Assembly: GCA_013397935.1 (NCBI GenBank)
Contig: VZRN01002190.1
Span: 2,077,260 to 2,141,259 of the forward strand
Reading direction: 5' to 3'
DNA: 64,000 nucleotides
Origin: Dasyornis broadbenti
Lineage: Eukaryota; Chordata; Aves; Passeriformes; Dasyornithidae
Both the position numbers and the translations under genes were made by a program. The notes under the pieces are model-generated. The model did not search any database. It saw only the letters and a list, made by a program, of their open reading frames with translations, and had not been told where the DNA came from. Positions 13,463-25,709 of this stretch are shown here, piece by piece. Position 1 is the stretch's first letter. Each line of letters begins with the position of its first letter.

Positions 13463-16400
13463 AATTAAAAGTAATATACAGAGAAAGGGCAACAAAGCAA
13501 CTCAGTCTCTGTTAAGGGACAGAATAGTAATGTCTTACATTTTGGGGAAAAAATGCAAGCATTTAAAATGTCATGCAGTAGATGAAATGCATAGAAATTA
13601 TCATGCAAATATTACTTTTTTTTTTTTACTGAATTTCCCCTTTGTGTGTATTTGGATGTTTTAAGTTTGTGTGGCAGTGTATATTATAGGCAAAATGTCT
13701 CTCCAAGAAATTCAGCAGCAGTTCCTTCTGTACTTTAGGTCTTCATACTGTGGGCTTGCTTTATTTTCTCCCAAAATCCATGATTTGCCTAACAGAGTCT
13801 GCTTTAAACAAAATAAACCTGGTTATGCTATTTAGATGTTAATTCACAAGAATGAAAGAGCCTCAGAGTTGCTTATCTAAATCCAATTACTTCTGGCCAA
13901 ATTCATCCCAGTACAAAAGTTCCCAAGATAAAAGCATACATTACTTAAATGCCCAGAAATGCAGACTGTTTTCAGTTGTGTGGATTGTGCTCTGAGCAAT
14001 GCTTGAGGCCTTGAGTGAACTCAAACACTGGGGATATAATTATTAAGCTCTGAACTCGGAAATTACATGATAACTCCATTGGTTTAACTAAGCAAGGAAG
14101 AGCTTTGTACGCTGGTTACTTGAGTTTCACTTCCAAGCTTCACTTTTTTTTTTGAAGCATATAAGCTTGTAGTTGGAATTGGGTAAAAGCTGTATTTTGT
14201 ACATGCCTCTGCACCCTTTGCCCTGTAGATGAGGATGGCAGCACATATGCAGCACAGTCAGGTGAGAGGTGATAGACTTATCCTGGCTGGTCCCACAGAC
14301 GTCCTTTGTTACGGGACTAGCTGTAAGGTTGGCTTGATGGACAGAATATGATGTGCCTATCCCAGAGGTTTTGTTTTCCAAAAAGCTGAAAAGTTTGAGT
14401 GGCCCCAACCAGCCTGGCTCCTAGGAAATCCATTCTTTGATGCAGCAACTCCTGGTCACAGCTATCTCCCAGCCAGCTTACTCTCTTGGTGTGTTGCCTG
14501 CCAGCAATAGAGTGGATAACACCTGGCTCCTCTGCCTTGCGCCAGTCCTCAGCTGAATTTCATTTGTCTCCTGACCCTAGCTGTCCACTTACCTTCCCTG
14601 CACCCTAGATTCCCAAAGGCAGAAGGAGAAATGGCTGGAATTCTTTGTATGCTTTGAGACAGCAAATTCCTCTCTGTTTGGGGTTGCCTGTGGTTAAAGT
14701 TCATGTCTCTTACAAGGGGTATCAGTCACAGCTGAAGGATTTCCTTCAGGAACTATCTCCGTTTTAACAGCAGTTATCAAATAACTTCGTGGAAATGATT
14801 GTGTTGAGCTTTGTCTGCAGTGTAAGTGCTGATCGACCGCCTGCCTGAAAGCTCCTAAAATTATTTGCTTCGATATACATTAAGGGCTTATTTTGCATTG
14901 TTTGCATCTTTCCTGAGTCTGCTGAGTAGTCTGAAAATGTGGGGTGCAATGACATGGGGCTCTCAAAAATGATTTTTGTCCTGTATAGCCAGGACTGAAC
15001 AGGGTTTCTCCCCTGAACAGGGACTGAACACAGTTTCTCTGTGCACAGCTTTGTGGGCTCCTCCCTTAGTTCTACTTTTTGTGTGACATGGTGTCAGTGG
15101 CTGCTGTTGGTAAATGAAGTTTTTAAGTGACCCTTGTAACTTCAATAGTGTATGTCTGTTGACTTGAACAGTTTTGCCCCATACTGATATATATATATAA
15201 GAGAAAGTAAAATTGTTTATATTTGTAAGAAGGTATTTCCACCCCCAATTTAGTGGGTTTTTTTGGAATGTAAGAGTGGCTGGCCTGGCCCAGATTAGTT
15301 TCAGCAGCTGTGGAGATGCCTGATGTTTAAACAGGGATAGCATGTGATGCTGCTGCTCTGGTAACCTCTCACAGTTTCTGGTAGTATGTGACTTCCAGGG
15401 CACAAATGTGTCTTCGCTTTTAATTTCATGACAGATTTTCCTTCCTAGAAGCCATCTGATAGCTTTTTGTAGTGATGCCTGTGGGGCATCAGTGTAGGCT
15501 GTGGCAGTGAGTTTCCCAAGTTCTCCATTCTGGAACCTGCAGGTTTTAAACTTTATAATTTTCTGGGTGATCCATATATATTATGAGAAACAGTGAAGAC
15601 ACTAGTCACTATTTCACTGCATGGCTTCTTCATTAATGTGGTGAAGTCCTAGTCTGTGGAGTTGCTCCTGACATGGAAGCTCTTTCAAAATCTGACCACC
15701 TGGTTCTAAATGAAAATTTTTACACAAAAAAGAATTAAAAGCATGATTGAATATAAGCAATTAGAAGGATTTTTAAAAGCACTTTAACAATTTTGTTTGT
15801 GAATACTATGCATTTAGATAACACTTCAGGAAGAGTGTCTGGAAACTTTTTGAACAGCAATTTCAGTTCAGATGCTCAAGAGACACTTTCTTGAGGTAGC
15901 CATCTCTCAGGTTCAGTATATCTATTTCCTTGAATAGCGTGATGCAGTAGGTTATTCTTAATGATACAACCAGTATGTTGACGCGTTGGTGATATGGCAT
16001 TGATGAGAACTCAGTTCTGTAGTCATCCTCTTATGACTGGAATTTTTGATTTGGTATCTTTGAAAGAGTACTTCCATTAACTGTACTCAGGAGAAAATTA
16101 AACAGTTCTCGCATTTTCTCACAATGAGTAGACCATTCCTGTTATTTTTTTACATTAATGGTATCAGTAGTTTGTAGAACACAGGTGTGCAGGCTGTTGA
16201 ATTTCGTAACAATTTCCATTTAAATATAAGAAAATAAACAGTCAGCTCTTATGATGTATTTTATCCTTATTTTTGTAAGCATTCCCATTGAAGAATCCTT
16301 TTTTTGATATTTCTGGATGAATCAAATTGCGATTAAAGGTAAAACAAACAGAAAGCCAAACAACTTTGGAGATGAGACATAGCTTAATACCACTCTTCAC

Positions 16401-18080
16401 ACGAGAGAAAGAAATTTGACTGCATTTATAGGAACAAAATACCTTCCTGATTTCTTGCAGCACGCAAACTAACATTCTTCATCAGAACTGATGTTCTGAT
16501 TACTGTAGAATAATTAGTTGAAATATTTAGTAAAACAGCGTCCAAATTAATTCCAATGACTTTCTTGTGGTAACACTCACGGTTTATAGCAGTAGATTAA
16601 ATCGCCGACATATGGCTAATTGCCTATAACAGTGTTTGTTATTGTGGTGCCTCTTACCACTCTGATGTCTGTTTTTGCAAATGTGAAGGTGTGCACATAA
16701 CTTTGGATGCGGGGGGAAGCGTTTCCTGAACTGAACAGAATTTTGTGAGTAAAATCTCTGGTGTAACCAAGTGTTTGCAGGATCACAGTATGTAGCAAAT
16801 AACTTGGTGATACCTGTAATAAAAGCAGTGGAATGACAAATGGCTGTCTCTGCTGGCAAGAAAAGCGAGTTTTTAACTCTCAGGTGACCTGGATGAAACA
16901 ACATATCAATTCATTAGGAGAGGCTGGACTGAAATGGAGGCTGAGTGTTAGTTTTTATTGGCAGAAGTTTAGGTAGGGGTTGTGTTTTATTCGAGGTTGT
17001 TGTGGGTTACCTGCTGATTTTTGTTGGATTATTTTTCCATGCATCTGTCAGAGGCCTGTTACTGTACAATATAGACATGTTTTTCATGTATTTGATATTA
17101 AATCTAAATAAATCAAATAAATGAAGATGCACCGCACGGGCCAAATTTGCTCCTGGGTAGATTGACCCACTGAACAGCCATTAATCACTGAATTGAATTT
17201 GGCCTTGCCTTCTTAAGACATGTGCTCTAATATCTTAGAGGCCAAAGTCAACTTCAGGTATTGCCATAAAGAATTATAAAATTAAGTGGAACATAAGTGA
17301 ATATAAAGGCCCCAATTCTGGAAACACCTGAGGTTGGAAAAGCATGTGATCTCATGGTTAACATTAAATCTGTTATGTATTTGGTTGGAGTGGAGCCAGC
17401 TATGGCAAAATAAATTCTCAACTACCTGCCCATGTACCTGTCATAGTACAGTGAGCAATGGATTATGCCTGCCTTCAGAGCCCAAAATCCTTCTAGTCTA
17501 GAGAGTCAGCAAAAAAAGGGGTGGAGAGAGGTGAAGGGGAAGAAGACTTGTATGACTGTTTTTGGTTCCTAAAAGATAGCTGAATTGGAGCTTGACTTGG
17601 TTTACACAAATTCTTAATGCCCTTAGGTCAGTTTTTCCTCCTCCTCCTGACTGGTTTCAGACTGAGACAAAATGAAGCACAGCATGTTTTTCCTCCCCAA
17701 AATGAAAGTCAAATGGAAACAAATGCTTTTGCAGGTTCTTAGGGAAAAGAAAAGCAGTGAAATGGAAAGTCTCACTTTGCATCACTCATGAAAGCAGAGT
17801 AAAGAAAGAGGGAGAGACAGTGTCCTTTATCTTTAGCTTAGTGGCTACATGTCACTCGCAATATGGAAACTTCAGCTGAGAACTTTGTCAGGAAGAAAAT
17901 TGCCTCAGATTTTTGCTGGTATCAAACAGTATGTTTAGGCAGGCCATTCCCAGTCTTTCCCATTGGTACTACTCCCATTCATGAGGTATTTAAGTGTTTT
18001 CTGGGTCCCAGACTGAAACCCTAGGGTGTCTTTTACTCTCTGAATTATGGTACCATTATCTCTGTCTCCCTGTGGTTTCT

Positions 18081-18126
18081 TTTTGGTTTTTTTTTTGGTT
18101 TTTTTTGGTTTTTTGGTTTTTTTTTG
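18081..18126 (+). repeat. GGTTTT-type low-complexity tract
   Basis: This 46-bp tract is made only of G and T, with GG pairs at 18085, 18097, 18107 and 18115 separated by runs of 6 to 10 T. The minus strand therefore reads as CCAAAA-like repeats, and a Lys/Pro-rich open frame there is an artefact of the composition. The same type of tract recurs at 25622-25709, 36651-36687 and 63841-64000. Confidence 0.85.
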
Positions 18127-21100
18127 ACTGGTTTTCTGAGTGTGTTTACAGACACATAGGACAGAGAAGAGTATGGCCGTGAATATGTGGTACAGCGCTC
18201 TAGCTGCTCTTAAGAGTTTTTGAGTTCTTTTCTGTATAGTGGGAGACACGGATTTCCTCCAGAGGCAGAGAAGGGAATGGCAGCAAGGTTTTCCACATCC
18301 TGGTTTCTGGATTTCAAGTAGAAGTTCACTAACACCAGATTTATATTGCTGCTAATAAAGATTAACCAAATAAGAATTTGTCTACCATACATTTCAATGG
18401 TTTATAATTGACGCTGGTTATTTTCCATGGCTGTTGCTTTGCCATTAGAAGATATAATTTTATTAAATCTTTCATAGTAATATGTCCTTTGCAGATGTAG
18501 AAACTTCTGTTTCATGGGGAAGTCCTCCAAATGAAAGCCCAATATATCAGAGTATCAATAATGTTTTTTAAAAAAGTGTGAAAAAGGACAGTTTAAAGGA
18601 AGTTCTCTTTAATGAAGACCAAGACGTATCAGTGATTTGAGAAATAAAATTATTTTATTTATTCTTCTGATGTCTTATGTTCATCCATAAATGCCATCTT
18701 CTGCGATCTTTTACCAGGATTTTGTGATACTTACTCTTAAGTCTGCATTTTCAGTCTTAACCTCTGTGAGGTAAACATAGATACCTATTTTATGGTCTAG
18801 TTGCTTTATATAACAAGTTGTAACTGCCCGAAATCCCTCTTCACCATGCTAAGTCTATCAAATTGCAGTGCAGTGCCATGCTGTCTATGGGAGGTGATAT
18901 AAATTCAGATGAGTATAATAATTCATCTTGGAAAGATCTGGGAGATGGCACACCAACCTCAAAGGTTCTGTATATCCTAACTAGATAGAGTATATATCCA
19001 TAGACATGGAAGCAGGCGTGAGCACAGTTGTGTGTGCATGCATATAAAAAAACGACTATAATTCCTGTACTTTCATTAATCCTGAAGAAATGGGGTCCAT
19101 CTGTATTTAAACTAAACAAACTTTAAAAAAATTCATTTAGTCAAAGAAACCTCTTTACTAGTGTCAGTGTTCGAAAATCCTTACTATGATTGGCATTTAT
19201 GCTGGCAGTACATGGATCAGAGATGGACAGGTTGTGGCTAGGGCTCTTCAGGGGAACTCTAAAGGTGTTTGAACTAGTGGCATAAGGAACCTCTCTAGGA
19301 TTATCAGATGAACATTTTTCAAGAGCCCTAGACCTCTTCTTAGGATATGTGTTAAATGCGTGCAAAAATCCCTATGTACTTTACTAAAATATAATAACTT
19401 GTACCTCTGATTTTTGTTTTCTCCATAGGTATGGGAAAATTGTATCCACAAAGGCAATTCTTGACAAAAACACAAATCAGTGCAAAGGTACGTGCAAAGT
19501 GTCCACCCTGCGAGTTCATTATCAGTTTGAATGATTGACTGGTGGCTTGACTGCCAAAGCTTTGGCTCCAACTGTGCAATCAACATAATGCACAGTATAT
19601 TACAAACATATTTAATAATGCCAAAGCTTTGAGTTGTGCTTCCAGTAACACTGCTCATTAATTTTTTTCATTAACAAACAAAATGAAAATCACAAATCAG
19701 AACAAGTATCAAATTGCTTCGGTAGAAGAGTAAATTACCTTCTAAACCACATAGGGCTGTCTGATTTGAATGATATCATCAGTGATGCAAATTGATTTCC
19801 TGTATAAAACTGAGAAACCTTTGGGAAAAGTTTCCCAAGGAAAACCTGGTCTAATTTTTATATTTTTGTGAAGTCTTGGCCTTATGCTAATGGAAGAAGA
19901 AAATACTTTTTATGACACAAATAGATCTACAAGTTGCGATGCCAAGATATAAAAATAATTCCTCTTCCAGTTTTATGTTCCTAGTTTTTCTGCTAATGTA
20001 TGAAATTATTTTAAAATGAAATATAGTGTGTTTCATGTGTGAGTGGGTGTAGCTGTATTTGCTGAGAAAAATACTGACTAACATGTGTAGTAGTATCTCA
20101 GGACTAGAATTGTTACTCATTTATGCATCTGCAGTGTCACTGAGTCTACGGGGGTGAAGCTGTGCTTTAAAATGATTCTGTAGCTTTCCCCTAGTGGTGT
20201 ACAGAATCCTTTTGGAGTAATAAGATCTACTAGAGTGGGTTCTTCTGATGAGAAGCACATTCTGGATAGCATTTCTATATGGGTTAAAAAGAAAAGGCAT
20301 TGTAGTTCAGGAATATCTTGTAATTTGCCAGATATAGGGTAAAGAGAAGCAGCAGAGAAGCCTTCTGGGGAAATGAGATGGGGGCAAAATTCTGCTGCCT
20401 GTATCAAAGATGTTTTTGAAGTTTGTAGAAGTGTGTGACTTTATCTATTGCCTCCAGAAACAGCATTCATTAGCTACTCTGGAGAAAAGTACTACAATTC
20501 TAGTTTTAGAAAACTCCACCCACCCAGGTGGTCATGGGCCATTGTCATAAGTTGCACTACTGTGCATTTGCCTGAATGTCTGTTTTATTTCCTCGGGGCA
20601 CTCTTCTGGCAGAATTCTAATAACTTTACTCTCTATTTCTTTGAATGTCACACCAAGAACCTCATTGTGTTTGGGATTTGGTGGTTTTTCTGCTTTTTTT
20701 TGGAATGCATTATAGAGGAATACCCTTGTGAGCAGAGCTTCCTTTGCTCCCATCGCCAGTGGTAAACAAGGAAAGGAATGGATCTGTTTGTGAAACACAG
20801 AATGTGAAGTGAAAGTATTGTAAAGAATATGAATGGTAGAATTTCGAGAAAGAAAAACATCTGGGTTTGGTGTTCTTTGTATTATAGCTAGCTTTAAGGT
20901 TATTTTAATAGGAGCCATATAACAAGGAGTTGGAATTTTCTGAAAGTTTGCTTTCATGCTGTTGTATTATACTGTAGGGCAGGGATATCTATTTGTATTT
21001 TCAAAGATAGATCTTTATGACATAAGTGGTGCCATTAAAAGATCATAAACATAATTGGATTTATTAACAGTATGCTTTACAGCATAAAAAGAATAGATGT

Positions 21101-21183
21101 TTTACTGCTTTAAATGCTGGGTACAATTTCCTTTCTCTTCAGTAAGGCTGTAAGACTGCCAAAAAAAGGAAAAAGCTTCCCAG

Positions 21184-22518
21184 GAATCAGAAGTGGAAGG
21201 GACCTGAAGAGGTCAGGACCTGCCTTGGGGCAGGATCAGCTCTAACTCACTGCTGAGGGGTATTTCTGTAAAATACTCAAAGGCCTCCAGTGGTGGAGAT
21301 TCCTTGAGCTCCTCAGGCAATCTGTGATAACACTCCCTCTCCTCACTATAATGAAGTGTTTCCTAATGTGTAACCCAAATCTCTCTTGATGCAATTTAAG
21401 TCTATTGCTTCTTTTCTTGTCCCCAGTGGACACGTAGAGCAGTTTATTCCTTTCGTTTTTGCAGCAAACATATCTATTTGAAGACTGATCTGCATCTGTC
21501 TTATCTTTTCCTTAGATTCAACACTAGTCCTTTGACTTTTTCCTGAGAGGCAATTTGTTTTAAATTTCTGAATGTATTGCACTTTGCTAGTCTCTCTCTA
21601 ATCAGCGCACTCCTTACTTGAAGAAGTTGGAGCTGGGCATAGGATTTTAGATGGCCTAAATGTTATCATTTTAAATAGCATAGAGGGATTTAATTTGTCT
21701 TCTCTGTGATAACATGACTCTCCTCCTTGTTAACATATACATATAAATAACTGTGTATTTAAAATACAGATGCATCTCTGAGGCACAGGGTGTTGCATGA
21801 GAAAAACTGGTGCTGGTTTATGCTGAGACATTCTGTGCAGCCCCCAGTTCTGTTACTCTTTTCCAGTGTTGCTGCCAGCCAGGCATTCCTTATTAGGTGC
21901 TCTGCTCTGGCTTGTTGATTATTCCCTCCTAGAGCTAGAGCTTTTCATTTGTCTGTATTGAATTTTATCCTGTTTTTTCCTGGCTACTCCTTAATTTACT
22001 AAGATTTGAGTATAATCTTAAGCCGCCAGAGTGCTTGCAGCACTTACCTCTTTAGTATCCTCTTCACAGTTAATGAATGGTTTCTCTAATCCACTGGACA
22101 AGATAATGTGAAAAAGAGTGAATAATAACAGACCTGGGGAAGACTTTGAGGAAACCCTCTCAGTACACCAAGTAGTGCAATATTGAGCCGTTGAGAACTT
22201 ATTTTTAAATTGGATCTGCTAATCAGTTTGACACCTACTTCACAGCATTTTCGACTGGACCTTTTTTCTCCCATCTGCTCAAGTTATGGAAGACAAGCAA
22301 GGTTTAGCTAAAATATATAGTACTGAGCTATTCATAAGACTGGTTACATACATTGAGACAAAGTTATGATATGACATTATTTACTCTTTCTGAATCCATG
22401 CCGCATAGGACTAATCGCTACCTTTGAGGGTCTGTGAATGTATTTATCCAACTATTTGCTCCAAGATTTTTCCAGTAGTTGAAACTATCTCTAACACAGC
22501 GGAACATCTGTTCCCTAG
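21184..22518 (-). mobile_element. Ancient CR1-type LINE relic, 3' part with RT fragments
   Basis: A diverged LINE on the minus strand with its 3' end at about 21184, where the motif GTGGAAGGGACC typical of CR1 3' ends is seen. Minus-strand translation of 21242-21433 gives KRSNRLKLHQERFGLHIRK, matching the C-terminal end of CR1 ORF2. Further along, 21840-22060 matches the CR1 region just downstream of the RT catalytic core, and about 22060-22510 matches RT-core sequence. The part at 21600-21836 is poorly alignable, suggesting indels or an insertion. Stops and frameshifts are abundant, so no protein is made. Divergence is clearly higher than in the copies at 12222 and 60343, implying an older insertion. 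Subfamily (CR1-C/L/Y type) is not resolved. Confidence 0.78.
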
Positions 22519-22603
22519 AAAAACCCAACAAAAACCAACAAACAATAACCACCAAGAAACCCCCACAACACAATCCCCCCTCCCCCACACCCAAAACTCC
22601 CCC
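22519..22603. repeat. A/C-only tract with minus-strand G-quadruplex motif
   Basis: Eighty-five bases are composed almost entirely of A and C, grading from CCAACAAA-like sequence into long C runs. At 22575-22603 the plus strand has four C runs of 6, 5, 3 and 5 bases separated by loops of 1, 3 and 6 bases. The minus strand thus fits the canonical G3+N1-7 quadruplex pattern. The tract sits at the 5' boundary of the ancient CR1 copy. It is probably a simple-sequence expansion; a regulatory role is not shown. Confidence 0.85.
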
Positions 22604-23012
22604 AGACTAGACCCTGTATTCAAACAACAGCAAAAAACCATGCTATGTGTTTGCTCCTTTCCAGTCTTTTGAGTCTCGCTCACTTTCTGCCAAGTATAAG
22701 ATTATCTTGTTAAATGAACACATCATCCTGTGACGTGTATCCAATGAAGTAGGGTGGATTAAATTCAAGGAGATGATAGAAATTATCACATGATTAGTGA
22801 TTTCAGATTTTATTTCAGCGTCATTTGTGTGTTGACCAAGGTATAGAGTTAAGCTGAAAGTAGAAAATATTTAATTTAGTGAGGAAATTATTTTAAAAAC
22901 TCCATGTTACAGCACATCTGTTAAAATAGGTTATTTAGCAAGAAGTGTTAGGTTTCCTCTTGGAAAAATGAGGGAAACACTCGGTGAGGTACTTTAAGTT
23001 ATTCTCCAGTAT

Positions 23013-23090
23013 TCCTTAGATTTTTTTAAAGATACCCACAACATTCCTGTCATGTTGTGGGTATCTTTAAGGAGCAGTGTTATCTAAGGA
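23013..23090. repeat. Near-perfect 80-nt inverted repeat (hairpin)
   Basis: Two perfect 19-bp arms, 23026-23044 and 23052-23070, face each other across a 7-base loop (TCCTGTC). Farther out a second pair of 9-bp arms, 23013-23021 (TCCTTAGAT) and 23082-23090 (ATCTAAGGA), pairs across an asymmetric internal loop of 4 and 11 bases. The RNA of either strand would fold into a stem of about 28 bp. This could be a miRNA-like precursor, a tiny foldback element or a recent palindromic duplication. No transposon family is recognised. Confidence 0.85.
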
Positions 23091-25621
23091 TTTCTCCCTG
23101 GTATGAATTAAGCAGTCAGATATAAAATAATCATAGAGACTGCAAGGGAGTTCGCTAGGGACACCTTTTGACATAACCTCTCATTTTCAGATTGCTCTTT
23201 GTTGGTGGCATAACTGCTAAGTGAGGCAGAGAAGTAACAATCACCCTGTAATAGAACAATATATAAAACAAAATAAGCACAGTCATGACAACATGGCCAG
23301 AAACCTCTGAACAAAGCAAAGAACAAATACATATGGAGAATAATGAAAAACAGACACATGATTCATTCAGATGTTCAAACACAAAGCCCATAATGAACAA
23401 ATTGGAGAATTCTGGCTGCTTTTGCTTTTTCCCTTGGCCTCCCCTCTCTCCCTCTTCCCCTTGCACATTTCCCTTCTGGGCCTACTGTATTTGCTAATTT
23501 AAAAGTAGGGGAAATGAAATAAAAGAAACCATTCAAGAGAAGTGTTAATCTGAAACGTGTAGACTCTTCTTTCTCCAGCCCTCACCACCCACCCTCTTCA
23601 GCCTGGCATGCCTTTGATAGAACTACGTGCTCAGAGCTGAGGGAGTGAGTAATGGTTGTTTCACAGTACAGTTTCCATACCTCATAGCAATGGAATACAG
23701 AACAGTTAATCTGCCAAATACACAAGCTCGTTTCTTAGAGTATGAATTACTGTCATCTGTGTCTGCCCTTGCAGACAGTGTAATTGCATGCATGCAGATT
23801 TGCTTCCTGGTTTAATCAGGGGCTCATATGATTTTGAGTATTTTGCTAGTACCTTAGAAGATGAGCACAGGAGTATGACTAAAAGTCTGAAATCCCACCT
23901 GTGGGAATTGTTTTCTTTAATAAACAAAACCTATGAATCCCAGTAATTTGTAGGAAACAAACACTTCAATGGTATATTCTTCATTTTATGTATATTTTTT
24001 CAAACCGTGGGTGACCTGATTTCTTGAATAGCTTTCTTAGGAGAGAAATATGCCTAACATCACGAGAGGAACTATAGTTAATGTCTTTATAATTTTAATA
24101 GTTCATGATGACATTTTTTTTGTTGAGAAATGTCAGCAATGATCTATTTCTTTTAAAAATACAAACCCTGGTGATGCAGATGTGCAGTCATTAGGATTGT
24201 AGAGGTTCACGGTAGAAAAAATGCCATGAAGTCATCTGTGTTAACCCACCATATATCACATACAATTTTATTTCTCCAGTTGCCTTGCCATTTTTAGACT
24301 AGGACTTAAAATTTACCATGACCTATTTTATAAATTGAGAGTTTATTTGTGTAGCAAAAATGGAATAACTGGAAGCTTACTGTAAGTGTTGGAGATAATT
24401 GGAATGGCATGATAAAGTGGTGTTTCATATCTCCCAAAAGGAGTCTGTCCTGCCTTGTGTCAGTGTTGCTACTCATCTGCTTAAGTTCACCAGCATCCCT
24501 AAATACTCTAATGCATTGGAGCTTAATGAGCTGGAGGCTTCTGCTCTGGTGTTCTAATAAACAAAGCTTGTAATCATGTACTAGATATACCTTAGTATGT
24601 ATGTTAGATAAAATACTTCCTAAACTTCAAATTTTACAAAGTATTTTTTGGACATATTCTATAAAGAATGAAGGTTATTTGTGATCATGTGAAATTATGC
24701 ATTTTAACTTTGTATTTTTAAATTCCTATTCTTATAATAAAGATGGCACAATTTGGTTGTGACTAGCAACATGAAGCAAGTCTATGTAAAATAATAAGCC
24801 GGTGGGAAAGAGCTAAGCTACATGGAAAGGTATTTAGTTAATAAATTTTATTCATTGGGAATAAGATTGAATGACAATAACTGTGCTGTGTAATTTATGA
24901 TTCTCAGAATTGCCATTTTGAAAGGGAAAAAAATCCAGACAAGTAGGTTTGTGTCTGATCACAGACTGTAAACTGTTCACACTAGGAGGACATGAACAGT
25001 GTGCTTCAAGGGGAAATGGATCTTGTAGAAAGTAAATAATTTGTAAACCACACTTATTTAATTTTGTCACTCTAGACTTGTGTAGCTAATAAACCAGTTC
25101 TATTTTTGATGCCAGAGTAGCAATAGATGTGCCAATTTTTTTTTGCATGTTTAGTTTGCTTTTTTTTTCTTTAATCCATTTCAAAACTTTATTTAATCAG
25201 TAGCATAATAGTTCTCAAGTTATTAAAAGTGTAGCAATATGGAATATTTTAATTCAGCAGGTTTTCTGATGGTGAGATGTTTGTGAAAGCTCACTGAGTG
25301 TGGGGCAGGTGCTCAGCAAGTTTTGTCTGTGGCTCTGCTGATCCATCTCACTACTGGCCTATAGCAGCCACAACTGATCTGATCCTTCTGGTCCTGGCTC
25401 TCCTGAAGAGAGTGCACAAACTATGTTGAGTTGTACCACTTTTGGTTAGCAAGCCAGATGGTAAAACCATATCTCCAGAGCTAGAAGGACAAAGTCTTCA
25501 ACAGTGTCACTGAATCCCCATTTTAAAACAGCTAAAGGAAAAAAGCAAACTTGCAATGCTACGTGTTTTGATAAGATACATTAACCAACATGAGGTTAGT
25601 TTAAAATTTGTAAATATTTTG

Positions 25622-25709
25622 AGGTTTTTTTGGGCTGTTTTCTGGGTTTTTGGTTTTTGGTTGTTTTTTTTTTTTTCTTTTCTTTTTTTTTTCTTTAGAG
25701 GTTTTTTAC
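25622..25709 (+). repeat. T-rich tract with GG/GGG interruptions
   Basis: A low-complexity tract, T-rich with GG or GGG interruptions in its first half and long T runs broken by C in the second. The first half resembles the GGTTTT-type tracts at 18081 and 63841. No flanking duplication was noticed. Confidence 0.75.

Larger units (their letters stand above)
13191..21183. other. Non-coding stretch, no gene recognised
   Basis: No exon, RNA gene or mobile element could be supported. The longest open frames are 146 codons at 14963-15403 and 141 codons at 20532-20957, both minus strand; neither shows a domain, repeat or membrane pattern I recognise, and both sit in AT-rich sequence where such lengths occur by chance. 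The interval contains poly-T runs at 13448-13462 and 13616-13627 and a GGTTTT-type tract at 18081-18126. Confidence 0.6.

Noticed and set aside
14963..15403. 146-codon minus-strand open frame
   Set aside because: No domain, signal peptide or coding-like composition was seen, and frames of this length are expected by chance in 64 kb.
17935..18249. Lys/Pro-rich minus-strand frame resembling a basic nuclear protein tail
   Set aside because: The Lys/Thr/Pro repeats are a direct translation of the GGTTTT-type simple repeat on the other strand.
19552..19632. Two copies of TGCCAAAGCTTTG about 67 bp apart
   Set aside because: Short and partly self-palindromic (CCAAAGCTTTGG); no intervening structure suggests a target-site duplication.
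20532..20957. 141-codon minus-strand open frame
   Set aside because: No recognisable domain; the overlapping frames are equally open and the local sequence is ordinary AT-rich DNA.
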